A DNA stretch of 64,000 bases from Sphingomonas sp. 7/4-4 (GCF_027941955.1 NZ_CP115960.1:1488001-1552000); one strand, 5' to 3'; positions 1 to 8,790 are shown, counted from the stretch's first letter. The notes: a model not told the origin generated them from the sequence alone. Program-made: numbers and translations.

Positions 1-552
1 CGCGCGCCACGCGGGTCACTTCGAAGCGAAGCCGTTGAGCTGGTCGACCATCACGTTGATGGTGTTCTTCAGCTCGAGGATCTCCCCTTCACGTCGACGG
101 TGATCTTCTTGGAAAGGTCGCCCGACGCCACCGCGGTGGTCACTTCGGCGATGTTGCGCACCTGACCGGTGAGGTTGTCGGCCATCAGATTCACGTTGTC
201 GGTGAGGTCCTTCCACGTGCCGGCGACGCCTTCCACGCGCGCCTGCCCGCCGAGCTTGCCCTCGGTGCCGACCTCGCGCGCCACGCGCGTCACTTCCGAC
301 GCGAACGAATTGAGCTGGTCCACCATCGTGTTGATGGTGTTCTTGAGCTCGAGGATCTCGCCCTTCACTTCGACGGTGATCTTCTTGGAAAGATCGCCCG
401 ACGCCACCGCGGTGGTCACCTCGGCGATGTTGCGGACCTGACCGGTCAGGTTGGTCGCCATCGCGTTGACGTTGTCGGTCAGGTCCTTCCACGTGCCGGC
501 GACGCCCTTCACCTTGGCCTGCCCGCCGAGCTTGCCCTCGGTGCCCACTTCG
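1..552. repeat. Tandem ~276-bp coding repeat (HAMP units)
   Basis: Two nearly identical units of about 276 bp (92 codons) lie head to tail; anchors CCACGCG occur at 7, 281 and 557. The spacing between the last two is exactly 276. The first interval is 274 because two bases are missing there. The repeats encode successive HAMP domains of the sensor kinase. Such near-identical units can expand or contract by recombination and can also be misassembled. Confidence 0.85.
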
Positions 553-1037
553 CGCGCCACGCGAGTCACTTCGGACGCGAACGAGGCGAGCTGCTCGACC
601 ATGGTGTTCACCACCTTGCCGATGCGAAGGAACTCGCCGCGGAGCGGCCGGCCGTCGATCTCGACGGTCATCGATTGCGACAGGTCGCCCTTGGCCACCG
701 CGCCGATGACGCGCGCGACTTCGGCGGTCGGCTGCACCATGTCCTCGATCAGCTCGTTGACCGAGCGGAGCTTGGCTTCCCAGCTGCCGGTCGCGCCGCG
801 GACATGGCCGCGCTGGGTGATCTTGCCTTCCTTGCCGACGACGCGCGACAGGCGCTCGAATTCGTGGGTCATCGCCTCTTCCATGGCGACGACTTCGTTG
901 AACAATGCGGCTATCTCGCCGTCTGTGCCCGGGAGATCGTCCGGCAGGCGGACAGTGAAGTCACCGCGCCGGAAGTTGCGGAGCGCGGCGACGAGTTGAC
1001 GGCGATCGAGCATGTCGCGAGGTAGTTCGGCGTTCAC
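1..1037 (-). CDS. Multi-HAMP sensor histidine kinase, N-terminal part (runs off window, two frameshifts)
   Basis: This is the N-terminal part of a long cytoplasmic sensor kinase built from tandem HAMP domains, as in group III (Nik1-like) hybrid kinases. No membrane segment is visible near the start. Visible HAMP motifs include '[18 protein letters not shown]' and '[20 protein letters not shown]'. The kinase and receiver domains would lie outside the window, so that part is inference. I choose GTG at 1037 because AGGAG lies 6 nt upstream; ATG at 1013 is an alternative. Compared with the next repeat copy, one base is missing near position 20 and one near 80, so the reading frame breaks twice. 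These look like sequence errors, since the frame-shifted text still encodes perfect HAMP repeats. Confidence 0.85.
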
Positions 1038-1231
1038 CTGGCACTCCTGGTATGAATTCCCCCACCCCTGAGACGCTGAACGGCCCCCGGCCTGCACAAG
1101 CATAGCAACAGCTGTGCTGTAGGAAAAGTGAACGTGTGCACGGATTTGCGGCGGATTGCGGCATTTCTTCGGAGCGTTAGGAGTGGCCGGGACACTCGGG
1201 GGAAACACGCACATGAGAGACGGCGCCCGGG

Positions 1232-1602
1232 ATGCCGGCCAAGCAAGAGGTTTCCAGCTTCATCCGTTCGACCTTCCGCTCGGTCTGGGCGCTCGAATTG
1301 TTGTGCTTCCTGAAGAAGCATCGCGATCGGGCCTGGCCGCAACGGGAATTGGTCGTCGCGCTGCGCGGGAGCGACCTCGTCGTGTCGCAAAGCATCGAGT
1401 CGCTGCTCGCCGCGGGGCTCGTCGTGATCGAACCGGGGATCTCGTCCGCTATCAGCCGACCTCGGACGCAGTCGACGGTCTCGCAACTGCCGCCGAGGCG
1501 CTCTACGCCATCCGGCCGGATTCGGTCCGGCGCATGATCGTCACGCAGGCATCTTCGGGACTCAGCAGTTTCGCCGACGCATTCAAGCTATGGAGGGAGT
1601 GA
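1232..1602 (+). CDS. Small winged-helix-like regulator (frameshift)
   Basis: A predicted 123-residue soluble protein. The N-terminal part resembles a winged helix-turn-helix ('[30 protein letters not shown]'-type pattern: helix, turn, recognition helix), followed by a short C-terminal helical tail. The frame breaks in the GGGG run at 1435-1438. Adding one G joins the N-terminal frame to a second frame that ends at 1602 with '[10 protein letters not shown]'. The gene ends one base before the next start codon, so it is probably co-transcribed with the two small membrane proteins that follow. The DNA-binding role is inferred from the fold pattern only, and I do not recognise a named family. Confidence 0.6.
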
Positions 1603-1603
1603 G

Positions 1604-1879
1604 ATGACCTCGTGGTTTCCCGCGATCGTCTATCTGCTCTGCTTCGCGACGAGTTCCGCTTGCGCTCTATTGCTCACGCGCAGTTATCGCCGCAGCGGCA
1701 TGCGGCTGCTGCTGTGGAGCGCCTTGTGCTTCGCGCTGCTCGCCGCGAACAATCTGTTCGTGATCGTCGATCTGCTGCTGATCCACGATATCGACTTCGG
1801 CCTTGTCCGGCTGATGCTGTCGCTGGCGGCGGTGGCCGTCCTCCTGTTCGGCTTCATCTGGGACATGGAGGAGGCGTGA
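1604..1879 (+). CDS. Small integral membrane protein, DUF5985-like
   Basis: A 91-residue protein with three hydrophobic segments (about residues 5-25, 33-55, 65-85) and an acidic C-terminus. The N-terminal pattern resembles the DUF5985 family as I remember it. The ATG lies 1 nt after the stop of the preceding gene, next to a GGAGGGAG Shine-Dalgarno sequence. The gene overlaps the start of the next one, which encodes a protein of similar size and topology. The three form a tight operon. Function unknown. Confidence 0.7.
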   Translation: MTSWFPAIVYLLCFATSSACALLLTRSYRRSGMRLLLWSALCFALLAANNLFVIVDLLLIHDIDFGLVRLMLSLAAVAVLLFGFIWDMEEA

Positions 1880-2133
1880 CCCTGCTTGCCTTCCTTTCCG
1901 GCGCGGTCACGCTCGGCTTCGCGGCGGCCGGCCTATTTTTCCTGCGTTTCTGGCGCGACACGCGCGACGAGCTGTTCCTCGCCTTCGCCGCGGCCTTTTT
2001 CCTGCTCGGCATCGCCCAAGCGATCCTTGCGCTCGGCGGAGTCCCCGACGAGCAGCGCAGCTGGGTCTATCTGGTCCGCCTCGTGGCCTTCCTCACGATC
2101 CTCTTCGCCATCCTGCGCAAGAACAGGACGTAG
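1876..2133 (+). CDS. Small integral membrane protein, DUF5985-like paralogue
   Basis: An 85-residue protein with three predicted membrane helices and a basic C-terminal tail ('LRKNRT'). I start it at GTG 1876, which overlaps the preceding stop codon (GTGA) and sits just after a strong GGAGGAGG ribosome site; this implies translational coupling. It shares size and topology with the preceding gene, so the pair probably forms a complex or arose by duplication. Function unknown. Confidence 0.65.
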   Translation: MTLLAFLSGAVTLGFAAAGLFFLRFWRDTRDELFLAFAAAFFLLGIAQAILALGGVPDEQRSWVYLVRLVAFLTILFAILRKNRT

Positions 2134-2175
2134 GGGACCCAGCCGGGCAGCGCGACCGCCTGCCGGTCATCGCCT

Positions 2176-2397
2176 TCACTCCTGCGCGATCGGGCGTCCG
2201 TCGCTGCGCCACCGGACCGCGTAGGGCAGGGCGAACAGATACAATCCGGTTACCAGCAGCAGGATGAGCGGAAGCAGCGCGAACAGCCCCAGCCACGCCG
2301 GAGGCTGCCCCTGCCCCATCGCGACGATGTAGACGAGGACGCCGGCGGTGAAGGCCATCGAGAGCCAGCGATGAATCTGGCGGACCCACATGTTCAT
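2176..2397 (-). CDS. Small two-helix membrane protein
   Basis: A 73-residue protein with two hydrophobic segments (about residues 11-28 and 33-56) and an N-terminal 'WVRQIHRWLS' that resembles the start of PepSY-type or small conserved inner-membrane proteins. It is the last gene of the leftward arsR-SRPBCC-DUF1801 set, 28 nt after the DUF1801 stop. No catalytic motif is visible. The convergent gene ends at 2133, and I see no clear terminator in the 42 nt between them. Confidence 0.65.
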   Translation of the reverse strand: MNMWVRQIHRWLSMAFTAGVLVYIVAMGQGQPPAWLGLFALLPLILLLVTGLYLFALPYAVRWRSDGRPIAQE

Positions 2398-2425
2398 GGT
2401 GATCTCCCTTGGGTAGCGGGCCGAA

Positions 2426-2806
2426 CTATTTGGACCGGTTCAGCGCGGCGGCGGCGCGAAGCAGCGACTTCAGCGCATCCTCGTCGATCTCCTCGCCCTC
2501 ATGGAAATCGATCGCCCGCCGGGCATTGCCTTCGAGGCTGGAGTTGAACAGCTTCGAGGGATCCTCGAGCGCCGCCCCCTTGGCGAAGGTCATCTTCACG
2601 GCGTTCTTGTAGGTCTCGCCCGTGCAGATCATGCCATCGCGATACCAGGTCGGAACGCCGCGCCACTTCCATTCCTCGACCACATCGGGAATGGCCTGCT
2701 TGACCAGCTTGCGGAGCCGGGCGAGCGTCTCGCCCCGCCAATCGCCCAGTTCCTCGATCCGCGCATCTATCAACTGCGAAGGAGATGCGGTTTGCGTCTC
2801 GCTCAT
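2426..2806 (-). CDS. DUF1801 domain protein
   Basis: A 126-residue soluble protein of the DUF1801 (YdhG-like) family. It shows the typical core 'IPDVVEEWKWRGVPTW' followed by 'CTGETYKNAVKMTFAKGA' and a C-terminal 'NARRAIDFHEGEEIDE'. Family members are small alpha/beta proteins of unknown biochemical role and often sit beside ArsR/SRPBCC pairs, as here. It starts 36 nt after the SRPBCC stop and is probably in the same operon. Confidence 0.85.
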   Translation of the reverse strand: MSETQTASPSQLIDARIEELGDWRGETLARLRKLVKQAIPDVVEEWKWRGVPTWYRDGMICTGETYKNAVKMTFAKGAALEDPSKLFNSSLEGNARRAIDFHEGEEIDEDALKSLLRAAAALNRSK

Positions 2807-2842
2807 GTCATTTCTCCCGTTGAATCTCGGCCCGGCGTGACT

Positions 2843-3253
2843 TCAGTCGATCCGCGCCAGCACTTCCTCGAGCCGGCCCAGGAATTGCGGCCAGCCGGCT
2901 TTCGCGCCGTGATAAGCGAGCTTCTGGTCAGGCTTGAACCCGACCTGCTCCATGCGCAGCCGCGTTCCCGTGCCCGCCTCGCTTAGCGTCCAGGTGACGG
3001 TGCTTTCGAGGCCCAGCCCGTTCCAAGTATAAGCGAGCGTCTTGTTGGGCTCGACTTCCAGCACCTGGCAATCGAGGACACCCCACTCCGCGCTGAGATT
3101 GAAGCGGTGATCCACCGCGGGCTTGAAATCGTTCTTCATCAGCCATTCCTCGATCAGGTGCGGCTGGGTGAGCGCGCGCCAGATCTTCTCGGGCGGATGC
3201 GCGATCTCGCGCTCGACGATTACGGAGCGCGTTTCGGTCGCAGTATCGGTCAT
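2843..3253 (-). CDS. SRPBCC (AHSA1-type) domain protein
   Basis: A 136-residue START/AHSA1-like protein. The hallmarks are 'EIAHPPEKIWRALTQPHLIEEWL', the central beta strands 'LAYTWNG' and the C-terminal long helix 'GWPQFLGRLEEVLARI'. These proteins bind hydrophobic ligands in a cavity; the ligand here is unknown. The ATG at 3253 overlaps the arsR stop (ATGA), so translation is coupled. ArsR-SRPBCC pairs are a common arrangement in alphaproteobacteria and are thought to be autoregulated through the ArsR protein. Confidence 0.88.
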   Translation of the reverse strand: MTDTATETRSVIVEREIAHPPEKIWRALTQPHLIEEWLMKNDFKPAVDHRFNLSAEWGVLDCQVLEVEPNKTLAYTWNGLGLESTVTWTLSEAGTGTRLRMEQVGFKPDQKLAYHGAKAGWPQFLGRLEEVLARID

Positions 3254-3573
3254 TGGTCCATCCTCTTGAGCAGGTCCTCGAGATCGTCGAAGCGACTTTG
3301 CCAAAAGCCGGTCATCTCGCTCGTCCAGTCGATCAGCGGGGCCAGCGCATCGCGCCGGGCACTATAATGGGTCTGCCGGCCTTCGTGGCGATCGAGGACG
3401 AAACCGGCCTGTTTGAGCACCCCGAGATGCTTCGAAACCGCCGGCTGCGAGACCCCGGCATGCGCGGTCAGCGCGCCGACGGTCTGTTCGCCGCTTCTGC
3501 ACAGGCGCTCGAAGATCGCCCGCCGGGTCGGATCGGCGAGCGTCTTGAAGAGCATGTCTCGAGCGTTGTGCAT
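3250..3573 (-). CDS. ArsR-family transcriptional repressor
   Basis: A 107-residue winged-helix repressor. It has the ArsR/SmtB-like opening 'MLFKTLADPTRRAIFERL' and recognition helix region 'AGVSQPAVSKHLGVLKQAGF'. There is no CxC metal site in the expected helix, so it is probably not a metal sensor. I choose ATG 3573; an in-frame TTG at 3582 is possible but sits inside the operator-like palindrome. It overlaps the SRPBCC gene by 4 nt and is likely autoregulated by the inverted repeat just upstream. Confidence 0.88.
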   Translation of the reverse strand: MHNARDMLFKTLADPTRRAIFERLCRSGEQTVGALTAHAGVSQPAVSKHLGVLKQAGFVLDRHEGRQTHYSARRDALAPLIDWTSEMTGFWQSRFDDLEDLLKRMDQ

Positions 3574-3581
3574 TTCAATCA

Positions 3582-3622
3582 ATAACTCGCTGGCTATGGT
3601 TTTCCCATAACCAGCGAGTTAT
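3582..3622. promoter_or_regulatory. Large inverted repeat, likely ArsR operator
   Basis: Two 12-bp arms ATAACTCGCTGG and CCAGCGAGTTAT are perfect inverse complements. With the inner bases included, 17 of 18 pair. The repeat lies directly upstream of arsR and downstream of the permease gene on the other side. Position and symmetry fit a dimeric ArsR operator. It could also form a hairpin in RNA. Confidence 0.65.
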
Positions 3623-3640
3623 CGTTTAGTCAAGCCCCGG

Positions 3641-4969
3641 TCAGTGGACCGAGAGCGTTTCGGCGTCCTGCCGCACGACCGGTGCCCGGCCCGCGAGCAC
3701 CGCGAACAGACACAGCATCAAATAGCATGCGGCGGGAACGATCAGCGCGACCGCATAGCCGGTCTTGTCGGAGACTGCGCCGACCAGCAGCGGCAGCAGG
3801 GCACCGCCGACGATCGCCGTGCAAAGCAGCCCCGAAGTCGATTCCGCAGTGCCGGTGGAACGTTCGAGTGTAAGCGTGAAGATCACCGGGAACATGATCG
3901 AATTGAACAGGCCGATCGACAGCGCAACGAAGCCCGCGGTCACGCCGCCGACTGCGAAGACATAGAAGCACATCGCCGCCGCGACGGCCGTGAACACCGC
4001 GAGCAGCAGATGCGCGCGTACCGCCGCGAGCAGCGCCGAGCCGACCGCCCGGCCGATCATGGCCCCCAGCCAGTAGAGCGCGACCGCCTTGCCGGCTTCC
4101 TGAAGCGAAACCCCGGGCACGCCGTCGCTGCCCATCAGATAGCCGAGGATCGGGACACCGAAGGCCGCGTCGGAGTGCCCCCAGACGCTGTTGTCGTTGA
4201 GCAGCAGCGCCATCTGGGTGCCGATCGAGACTTCGGCGCCGACATAGAGGAAGATCGCGAGCGCGCCCAGGAGCGCCCAGCGCGAGTTGAGCGCAGAGAA
4301 GAGGCCCGCTGTCGAGGCGACGGGGGGCGCGGCTTCGGTGACGACGCGGCGGCTGAGCCAGAAGAACACTGCCAGCGCGGCGATCAGCCCGCAGATCCAC
4401 AGATATGCCGAATCGATGCCGGCCAATGCCTCGGCGCGCACGGCGCTGGTGATTACGGTGCCTTCCTTGACCTCGACGCCCTTGAGGAACAGGTGCGCGC
4501 CGAGCAGCGGCCCGAGGAAGGTGCCGAACGAGTTGAAGGTCTGGCTGAGCGTCAGGCGCAAATGGCTGTATTTGGGATTGCCCAGCGCCGCCGCGAGCGG
4601 GTTTGCGGCGACCTGCAGGATGGTTATCCCGCTAGCCAGAATGAACAGCCCGAGCAGCACTAGCGTGAATACGGCGAGATTGGCCGCGGCGAGCATCACC
4701 AGGCATCCTGCGATCATCAGGCCCAGCGCGATCAGGATCGTGGGGATCGATTTGACGCGTGAGAGCAAGGCCGCCGCCGGGAAGGACATCACGCCATAAG
4801 CGATGAAGAACGCGAACGCGGCCGCCTGCGCCTGGAAGTTGGTCAGCGTGAAGATGCCCTTCACCGATGCTACCAGCGGATCGATCAGCGAGGTGATGAA
4901 GCCCCATGCGAAGAACAATGTCGTCACTGCGGCGAATGCCAGCGTTGCACGCGAGTTCGAACGGGCCAA
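3641..4969 (-). CDS. FucP-type (FHS) sugar/H+ symporter
   Basis: A 442-residue major facilitator permease with 12 hydrophobic segments. Early motifs 'FFAWGFITSLIDPL' and 'GITILQVAANPLAAALG' with 'LTLSQTFNSFGTFLGPL' are typical of the fucose/galactose/glucose:H+ symporter family (FucP/GluP). The substrate is probably a hexose such as mannose, inferred from the neighbouring mannosidases. I start at TTG 4969 because GGAAGGA lies 8 nt upstream; the longer reading from ATG 5029 lacks a ribosome site. It follows the ROK kinase on the same strand after a 104-nt gap, so uptake and phosphorylation are probably co-expressed. Confidence 0.88.
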   Translation of the reverse strand: MARSNSRATLAFAAVTTLFFAWGFITSLIDPLVASVKGIFTLTNFQAQAAAFAFFIAYGVMSFPAAALLSRVKSIPTILIALGLMIAGCLVMLAAANLAVFTLVLLGLFILASGITILQVAANPLAAALGNPKYSHLRLTLSQTFNSFGTFLGPLLGAHLFLKGVEVKEGTVITSAVRAEALAGIDSAYLWICGLIAALAVFFWLSRRVVTEAAPPVASTAGLFSALNSRWALLGALAIFLYVGAEVSIGTQMALLLNDNSVWGHSDAAFGVPILGYLMGSDGVPGVSLQEAGKAVALYWLGAMIGRAVGSALLAAVRAHLLLAVFTAVAAAMCFYVFAVGGVTAGFVALSIGLFNSIMFPVIFTLTLERSTGTAESTSGLLCTAIVGGALLPLLVGAVSDKTGYAVALIVPAACYLMLCLFAVLAGRAPVVRQDAETLSVH

Positions 4970-5073
4970 GGCGCTATCCTTCCTGTCGATGCACGCCCCG
5001 CCACGGCGAAGACCCGGCGATGCGTGCAATTATTATGTTTGATTTGCTAATTCGCACAGCGCGCCGCGCTTGG

Positions 5074-6014
5074 CTAGGCAGTCGCGAAGGCCGTGGCGGC
5101 CAGTGCGATCGAACCCATCGGGCCTGCCATATCGCCCAGCCCCGGACGAGTGATATAGCCCTCGATCCGGGGCAGCCGCATATAGCCGTTGAGGCTCTCG
5201 ACCAGCGCGTTCTCTATCCGCGCCACGAGATGCGGCTGTGCGGTGAGCACGCCGCCGCCGATCGCGATTCGCTCAGGGCCCGCGCCGCAGACGAGCGCAT
5301 GCGCCATGGCCGCGATGGTGTGGACGATCGGCTCCCAGACGGGGTCGTCCGCGGCCACGTCGCGAACCGCCCGGCCGGCGAGGCGCGACACCAGAGCGGA
5401 TCCCGAGGCGAGCCCCTCGACGCAATCGTCGTGAAACCCGCACACGCTCGGATGATCATCGCCCGCCAGCCGCGGCACGCGCACATGACCCCATTCGCTG
5501 TGCGCAAAGCCGCGTGTGGGCCGGCCATGGACGATCAGCCCCACGCCCACCCCGGTTCCTACGGTGACATAAGCGAAATCGCTCATGCCCTGACCGCTGC
5601 CCCAGGCGACCTCGGCCAGCGCCGCGCCGTTGACGTCGGTGTCGAATCCCACCGGAACCGCGAACGGCGCGGACAAGGTGCCGCGCACGTCGGTACCGGC
5701 CCAGCCGGCCTTGGTGGTCGCGAGGATATGGCCATGCGACGGCGAGCGCGCGTCGAGATCGATCGGTCCGAACGAAGCAATGCCCAGCGCACGGAAGCCC
5801 GGATGCGCGTCCCAGTCGTTCAGCACTTCCAGGATCGCCGGCAAGGTCTCCTCGGCGCTGGTGGTCGGTACGATCTGCTGGTCGAGGACCCTGCCCGGCC
5901 CGAAGGCAAGGGTGCACACACATTTGGTGCCCCCAAGCTCGATGCCGGCATAGGGGCGCTCCCCGTCGAAGCGTCGTCCGAGATACGCATGGACGACGGC
6001 AAACCCTTCGACAT
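5074..6014 (-). CDS. ROK-family sugar kinase (fructokinase/mannokinase type; frameshift)
   Basis: A 313-residue ROK kinase that would phosphorylate an incoming hexose with ATP in the cytoplasm. Visible features are the phosphate loop 'GIELGGTKCVCTLAFG', the ATP/sugar motif 'GTGVGVGLIVHG' and the ROK zinc site 'CGFHDDCVEGLASG', which is of the ScrK/YdhR fructokinase type. Such enzymes also accept mannose, which would fit the surrounding mannosidases. The start ATG at 6014 follows a strong GGGAGGGGA site. It is joined to the body only if one base is added in the CCCC run at 5961-5964, so the break is probably a sequence error. Confidence 0.85.
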
Positions 6015-6136
6015 TCCCCTCCCTCTCCGCGGCTGTGCCCGCCTGTAAAACCCTAGGCTTGTACAGCCCGACGTTCGCATTAATAATCCAAATTACATAA
6101 TTCAACGGTCGAACAACGGCCAAAGAGAGGATTGCG
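6015..6136. promoter_or_regulatory. Divergent AT-rich promoter region
   Basis: A 122-bp intergenic region between the divergent ROK kinase and sugar porter genes. It contains an AT-rich island at about 6078-6105, including AATTA-CA-TAATT, a short inverted repeat. The sugar porter ATG at 6137 is preceded by AGAGGA. Another AT-rich island lies at 5030-5060, upstream of the permease. I cannot assign -10/-35 boxes with confidence. Confidence 0.4.
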
Positions 6137-7465
6137 ATGAGTGCATCCAATGGCAAGCTGAACCCCTCGGCGATCATCGCCGCGAGTCTTGCGGGGCTGT
6201 TGTTCGGATTCGACACCGCAGTGATCGCCGGCGTGACCGAGGCGCTGCGCGGCACGTTCGGCCTTTCGCCGGCGCAATTGGGCGCCGCGGTGTCCGCCGC
6301 ATTGGTCGGCACGCTGATCGGGGCGCTCGGCGCGGGCAAGCCCGGCGATCGCTATGGCAGCCGCACGATCCTGTTGTGGATCGCCGCCGCCTATATCGTC
6401 TCGGCGCTCGGTTCGGCACTGAGCAGCGGGCTCGCGATGCTCGTCGCCTTCCGCTTCCTCGGCGGCCTCGCGATCGGAGGGTCGTCCGTGCTGGCGCCGG
6501 TCTATATCACCGAAGTCGCCCCGCCCGAACGGCGCGGCATGCTGGTCGGCTTCTTCCAGTTGAGCATCGTGCTCGGCATCCTGGGTGCTTATGTCAGCAA
6601 TTTCCTGATCGCGCAGGCAGTCGACGGCGAACTGGCGTGGCGGCTCAAGCTCGGTATCGCAGCGGCCCCCGCTTTGCTCTTCCTTGTCCTGATGCTTCGG
6701 GTCCCGCAGAGCCCGCGCTGGCTCTTTCATCGTGGACGGACCGTGGAAGCCAGGGAGGCGATCGAGACCTTGTCCATGGGCGACCCCGACACTTTGCTCG
6801 CGCAATTCGCCGGGGGCGCCACGGCACCGGGCGATGACCGGCTGAGCTGGCGGCTTCACCGCCGTCCCATCCTGCTCGCGATCGGTCTCGCGATGTTCAA
6901 CCAGCTCTCGGGCATCAATGCGATCCTCTATTATCTGGGCGACATCTTCGCCGCCGCGGGCTTCGACGCCGTCTCGGCCGACCTCCAGGCCGTGGCGATC
7001 GGCGTGGCGAATCTCCTGGCGACTATGCTCGGCATGGCGATCATCGATCGCGTCGGCCGAAAGCCGCTGCTGCTGGTCGGCGCCATGGGCACCGCGGTCG
7101 CGCTGGCGTCCGTCGCCACGATCTATTCGACCGGCCGGGGACAGGCATGGCTGCTGCCCGCACTGATCGGCTTCATCCTGTTCTTCGCAATCTCGCAAGG
7201 CGCAGTGATCTGGGTCTATTTGTCCGAGATCTTCCCCACCGCGGTGCGCGCCCGCGGCCAGTCGCTCGGAAGTGCCACGCACTGGGGGATGAATGCGCTG
7301 ATCGCCTTTGGCTTTCCCGTGGTGGCGCAATATACCCAGGCATTGCCATTCTGGCTGTTCGCCGGCGCGATGCTGGTGCAGGCTGGTGTGATCTGGCGAT
7401 ATTTCCCCGAGACCCGGGGACTTTCGCTGGAAACGATGGGACGGACAGTCGAGGGTCGGGAATGA
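6137..7465 (+). CDS. Sugar porter family (SP) MFS transporter
   Basis: A 442-residue, 12-segment sugar porter related to XylE/GalP/GlcP. Diagnostic motifs include 'GDRYGSRTILL' after segment 2, 'RFLGGLAIGGSSVLAPVYITEVAPPERRG', the 'QLSGINAILYY' sugar-site motif of segment 7, and 'YLSEIFPTAVRARGQS' and 'FPETRGLSLE' near the end. It would import a monosaccharide by H+ symport. It is divergent from the ROK kinase and is followed by the ROK regulator, so it is part of the sugar locus. It differs from the FucP-type permease nearby and may take a different hexose. Confidence 0.92.
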   Translation: MSASNGKLNPSAIIAASLAGLLFGFDTAVIAGVTEALRGTFGLSPAQLGAAVSAALVGTLIGALGAGKPGDRYGSRTILLWIAAAYIVSALGSALSSGLAMLVAFRFLGGLAIGGSSVLAPVYITEVAPPERRGMLVGFFQLSIVLGILGAYVSNFLIAQAVDGELAWRLKLGIAAAPALLFLVLMLRVPQSPRWLFHRGRTVEAREAIETLSMGDPDTLLAQFAGGATAPGDDRLSWRLHRRPILLAIGLAMFNQLSGINAILYYLGDIFAAAGFDAVSADLQAVAIGVANLLATMLGMAIIDRVGRKPLLLVGAMGTAVALASVATIYSTGRGQAWLLPALIGFILFFAISQGAVIWVYLSEIFPTAVRARGQSLGSATHWGMNALIAFGFPVVAQYTQALPFWLFAGAMLVQAGVIWRYFPETRGLSLETMGRTVEGRE

Positions 7466-7494
7466 TACGCTTGAAGACGACGGCTTCGATGACT

Positions 7495-7506
7495 GATAGC
7501 GCTATC
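7495..7506. promoter_or_regulatory. Perfect 12-bp palindrome GATAGCGCTATC
   Basis: A perfect palindrome ending 2 nt before the ATG of the ROK regulator. The form NTAGCGCTAN resembles operators of LacI-type sugar regulators in Xanthomonas and Caulobacter, as I remember them. Its position over the ribosome site suggests an autoregulatory operator. Confidence 0.5.
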
Positions 7507-7508
7507 GC

Positions 7509-8693
7509 ATGACGGCCACTCCCCGAACCCGCCCCCGCCTTTCCGGCACCAATCTCGAGCGCGCCGCCGATCACAACCAGCGGGTGACGCTGCACGGCAT
7601 CCGCGTGCTGGGCCCGCTCACGCGTGTCGAACTTGCCGGGATCACCGGCCTGACCGGCCCGGCGATCGCCAACATCACCAAGCGACTGCTCCAGGACGGG
7701 CTGATCGAGGAAGCCGGACAGCGCCGCGGCGGTCGCGGCCAGCCGCCGACCAAGCTCGTGGTGCGCGCCGACGCGTGCTATTCGATCGGCGTCAACATCG
7801 ACCGCGATCACATCACCCTGGTGCTGGTCGACTTCTCGGGCGAGACGCTGATCCGGGTTTCCGAAGAAGTCGATTTCGCGCTGCCCGATCAGGTTCGCGC
7901 GCTCTATCGCCGCTCGATCAAGAACATGCTGCGCAGGGCGGGCGTCGACGTGGCCAAGGTCGTCGGTATCGGCGTCGCGGTGCCCGACGATCTCGGGCTG
8001 GTCGACCTGCCCGGCCGCCCCGCCGAATATACCGCGTGGGACAAGACCAACATGGTCGACCTGTTCCGCGAGCCGCTCAACCTGCCGGTTTTCGTCGAGA
8101 ACGACGCGGCGGCGGCGGCGATGGGCGAGATGCAATTGGGCCTCGGCCACACCAACAACAGCTTCTTCTATGTCCTGATCTCCTCGGGCCTCGGCGGCGG
8201 ACTGGTGGTCGACGGCTCGTATCTGCGCGGCGCCGACGGGCGCAGCGGCGAGCTGGGCTTCATGCGTACGCTTGCGGGCGAGGAGATTCAGCGGATGGTC
8301 TCGCTGTCCGGCCTCGCACGGCATCTCGAGCGCAACGGGTGCAAGCTCGCCGACGTGATGGGCGCCGCCGACCAGAACGCGGCGACCAGCGCGTGCGTCG
8401 CCGCATGGATCGAGGACGCCGCGCGCCAGCTCACCGTTCCGCTCGACGCGATCAACTGCCTGATCAACCCGGCGGCGGTGCTGGTCGGCGGCCGGCTGCC
8501 GACCGCGTTGCTCGAGCGCCTTGCCGAGCGCGCCAACGAACTGATGCAGGAGCGTGCGAGCCTGTTGCCGACAGTCGCGCCGGTGATCCGTGCGGCGCTG
8601 TCGGAAGACGCCCCTGCGGTAGGCGCAGCTATCCTGCCGTTCAGCCATTTCCTGCTGCCCAAGCAGGCGGCGCTGTGGAAGGCATCAGCCTGA
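7509..8693 (+). CDS. ROK-family transcriptional regulator (NagC/XylR type)
   Basis: A 394-residue regulator. Residues ~20-75 form a winged helix ('LTRVELAGITGLTGPAIANITKRL'), and the rest is a ROK sugar-binding domain with 'SIGVNIDRDHITLVLVD', 'ENDAAAAAMGE' and 'SSGLGGGLVVDG'. The cysteine-rich zinc loop of catalytic ROK kinases is absent, which fits a regulator and not an enzyme. It lies 43 nt after the sugar porter and presumably senses the imported sugar or its phosphate and controls the locus. The palindrome upstream is a candidate binding site. Confidence 0.9.
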   Translation: MTATPRTRPRLSGTNLERAADHNQRVTLHGIRVLGPLTRVELAGITGLTGPAIANITKRLLQDGLIEEAGQRRGGRGQPPTKLVVRADACYSIGVNIDRDHITLVLVDFSGETLIRVSEEVDFALPDQVRALYRRSIKNMLRRAGVDVAKVVGIGVAVPDDLGLVDLPGRPAEYTAWDKTNMVDLFREPLNLPVFVENDAAAAAMGEMQLGLGHTNNSFFYVLISSGLGGGLVVDGSYLRGADGRSGELGFMRTLAGEEIQRMVSLSGLARHLERNGCKLADVMGAADQNAATSACVAAWIEDAARQLTVPLDAINCLINPAAVLVGGRLPTALLERLAERANELMQERASLLPTVAPVIRAALSEDAPAVGAAILPFSHFLLPKQAALWKASA

Positions 8694-8700
8694 ACGACAG

Positions 8701-8746
8701 CCAACCGGAAGGTTGGTGAGCGCAGCGGCCCCAACCTTCCGGTTGG
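8701..8746. terminator. Perfect 16-bp stem-loop after the ROK regulator
   Basis: CCAACCGGAAGGTTGG at 8701 and its exact inverse complement at 8731-8746 enclose a 14-nt loop. It starts 7 nt after the regulator's stop codon. There is no U-run after it, so it may be a hairpin stabilising the 3' end or a bidirectional terminator-like element. Each arm is itself partly palindromic. Confidence 0.5.
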
Positions 8747-8790
8747 CTCGGAAAATGGCAGTTTTGCGTGGGTTTTGCCGTTTGAGGCAC

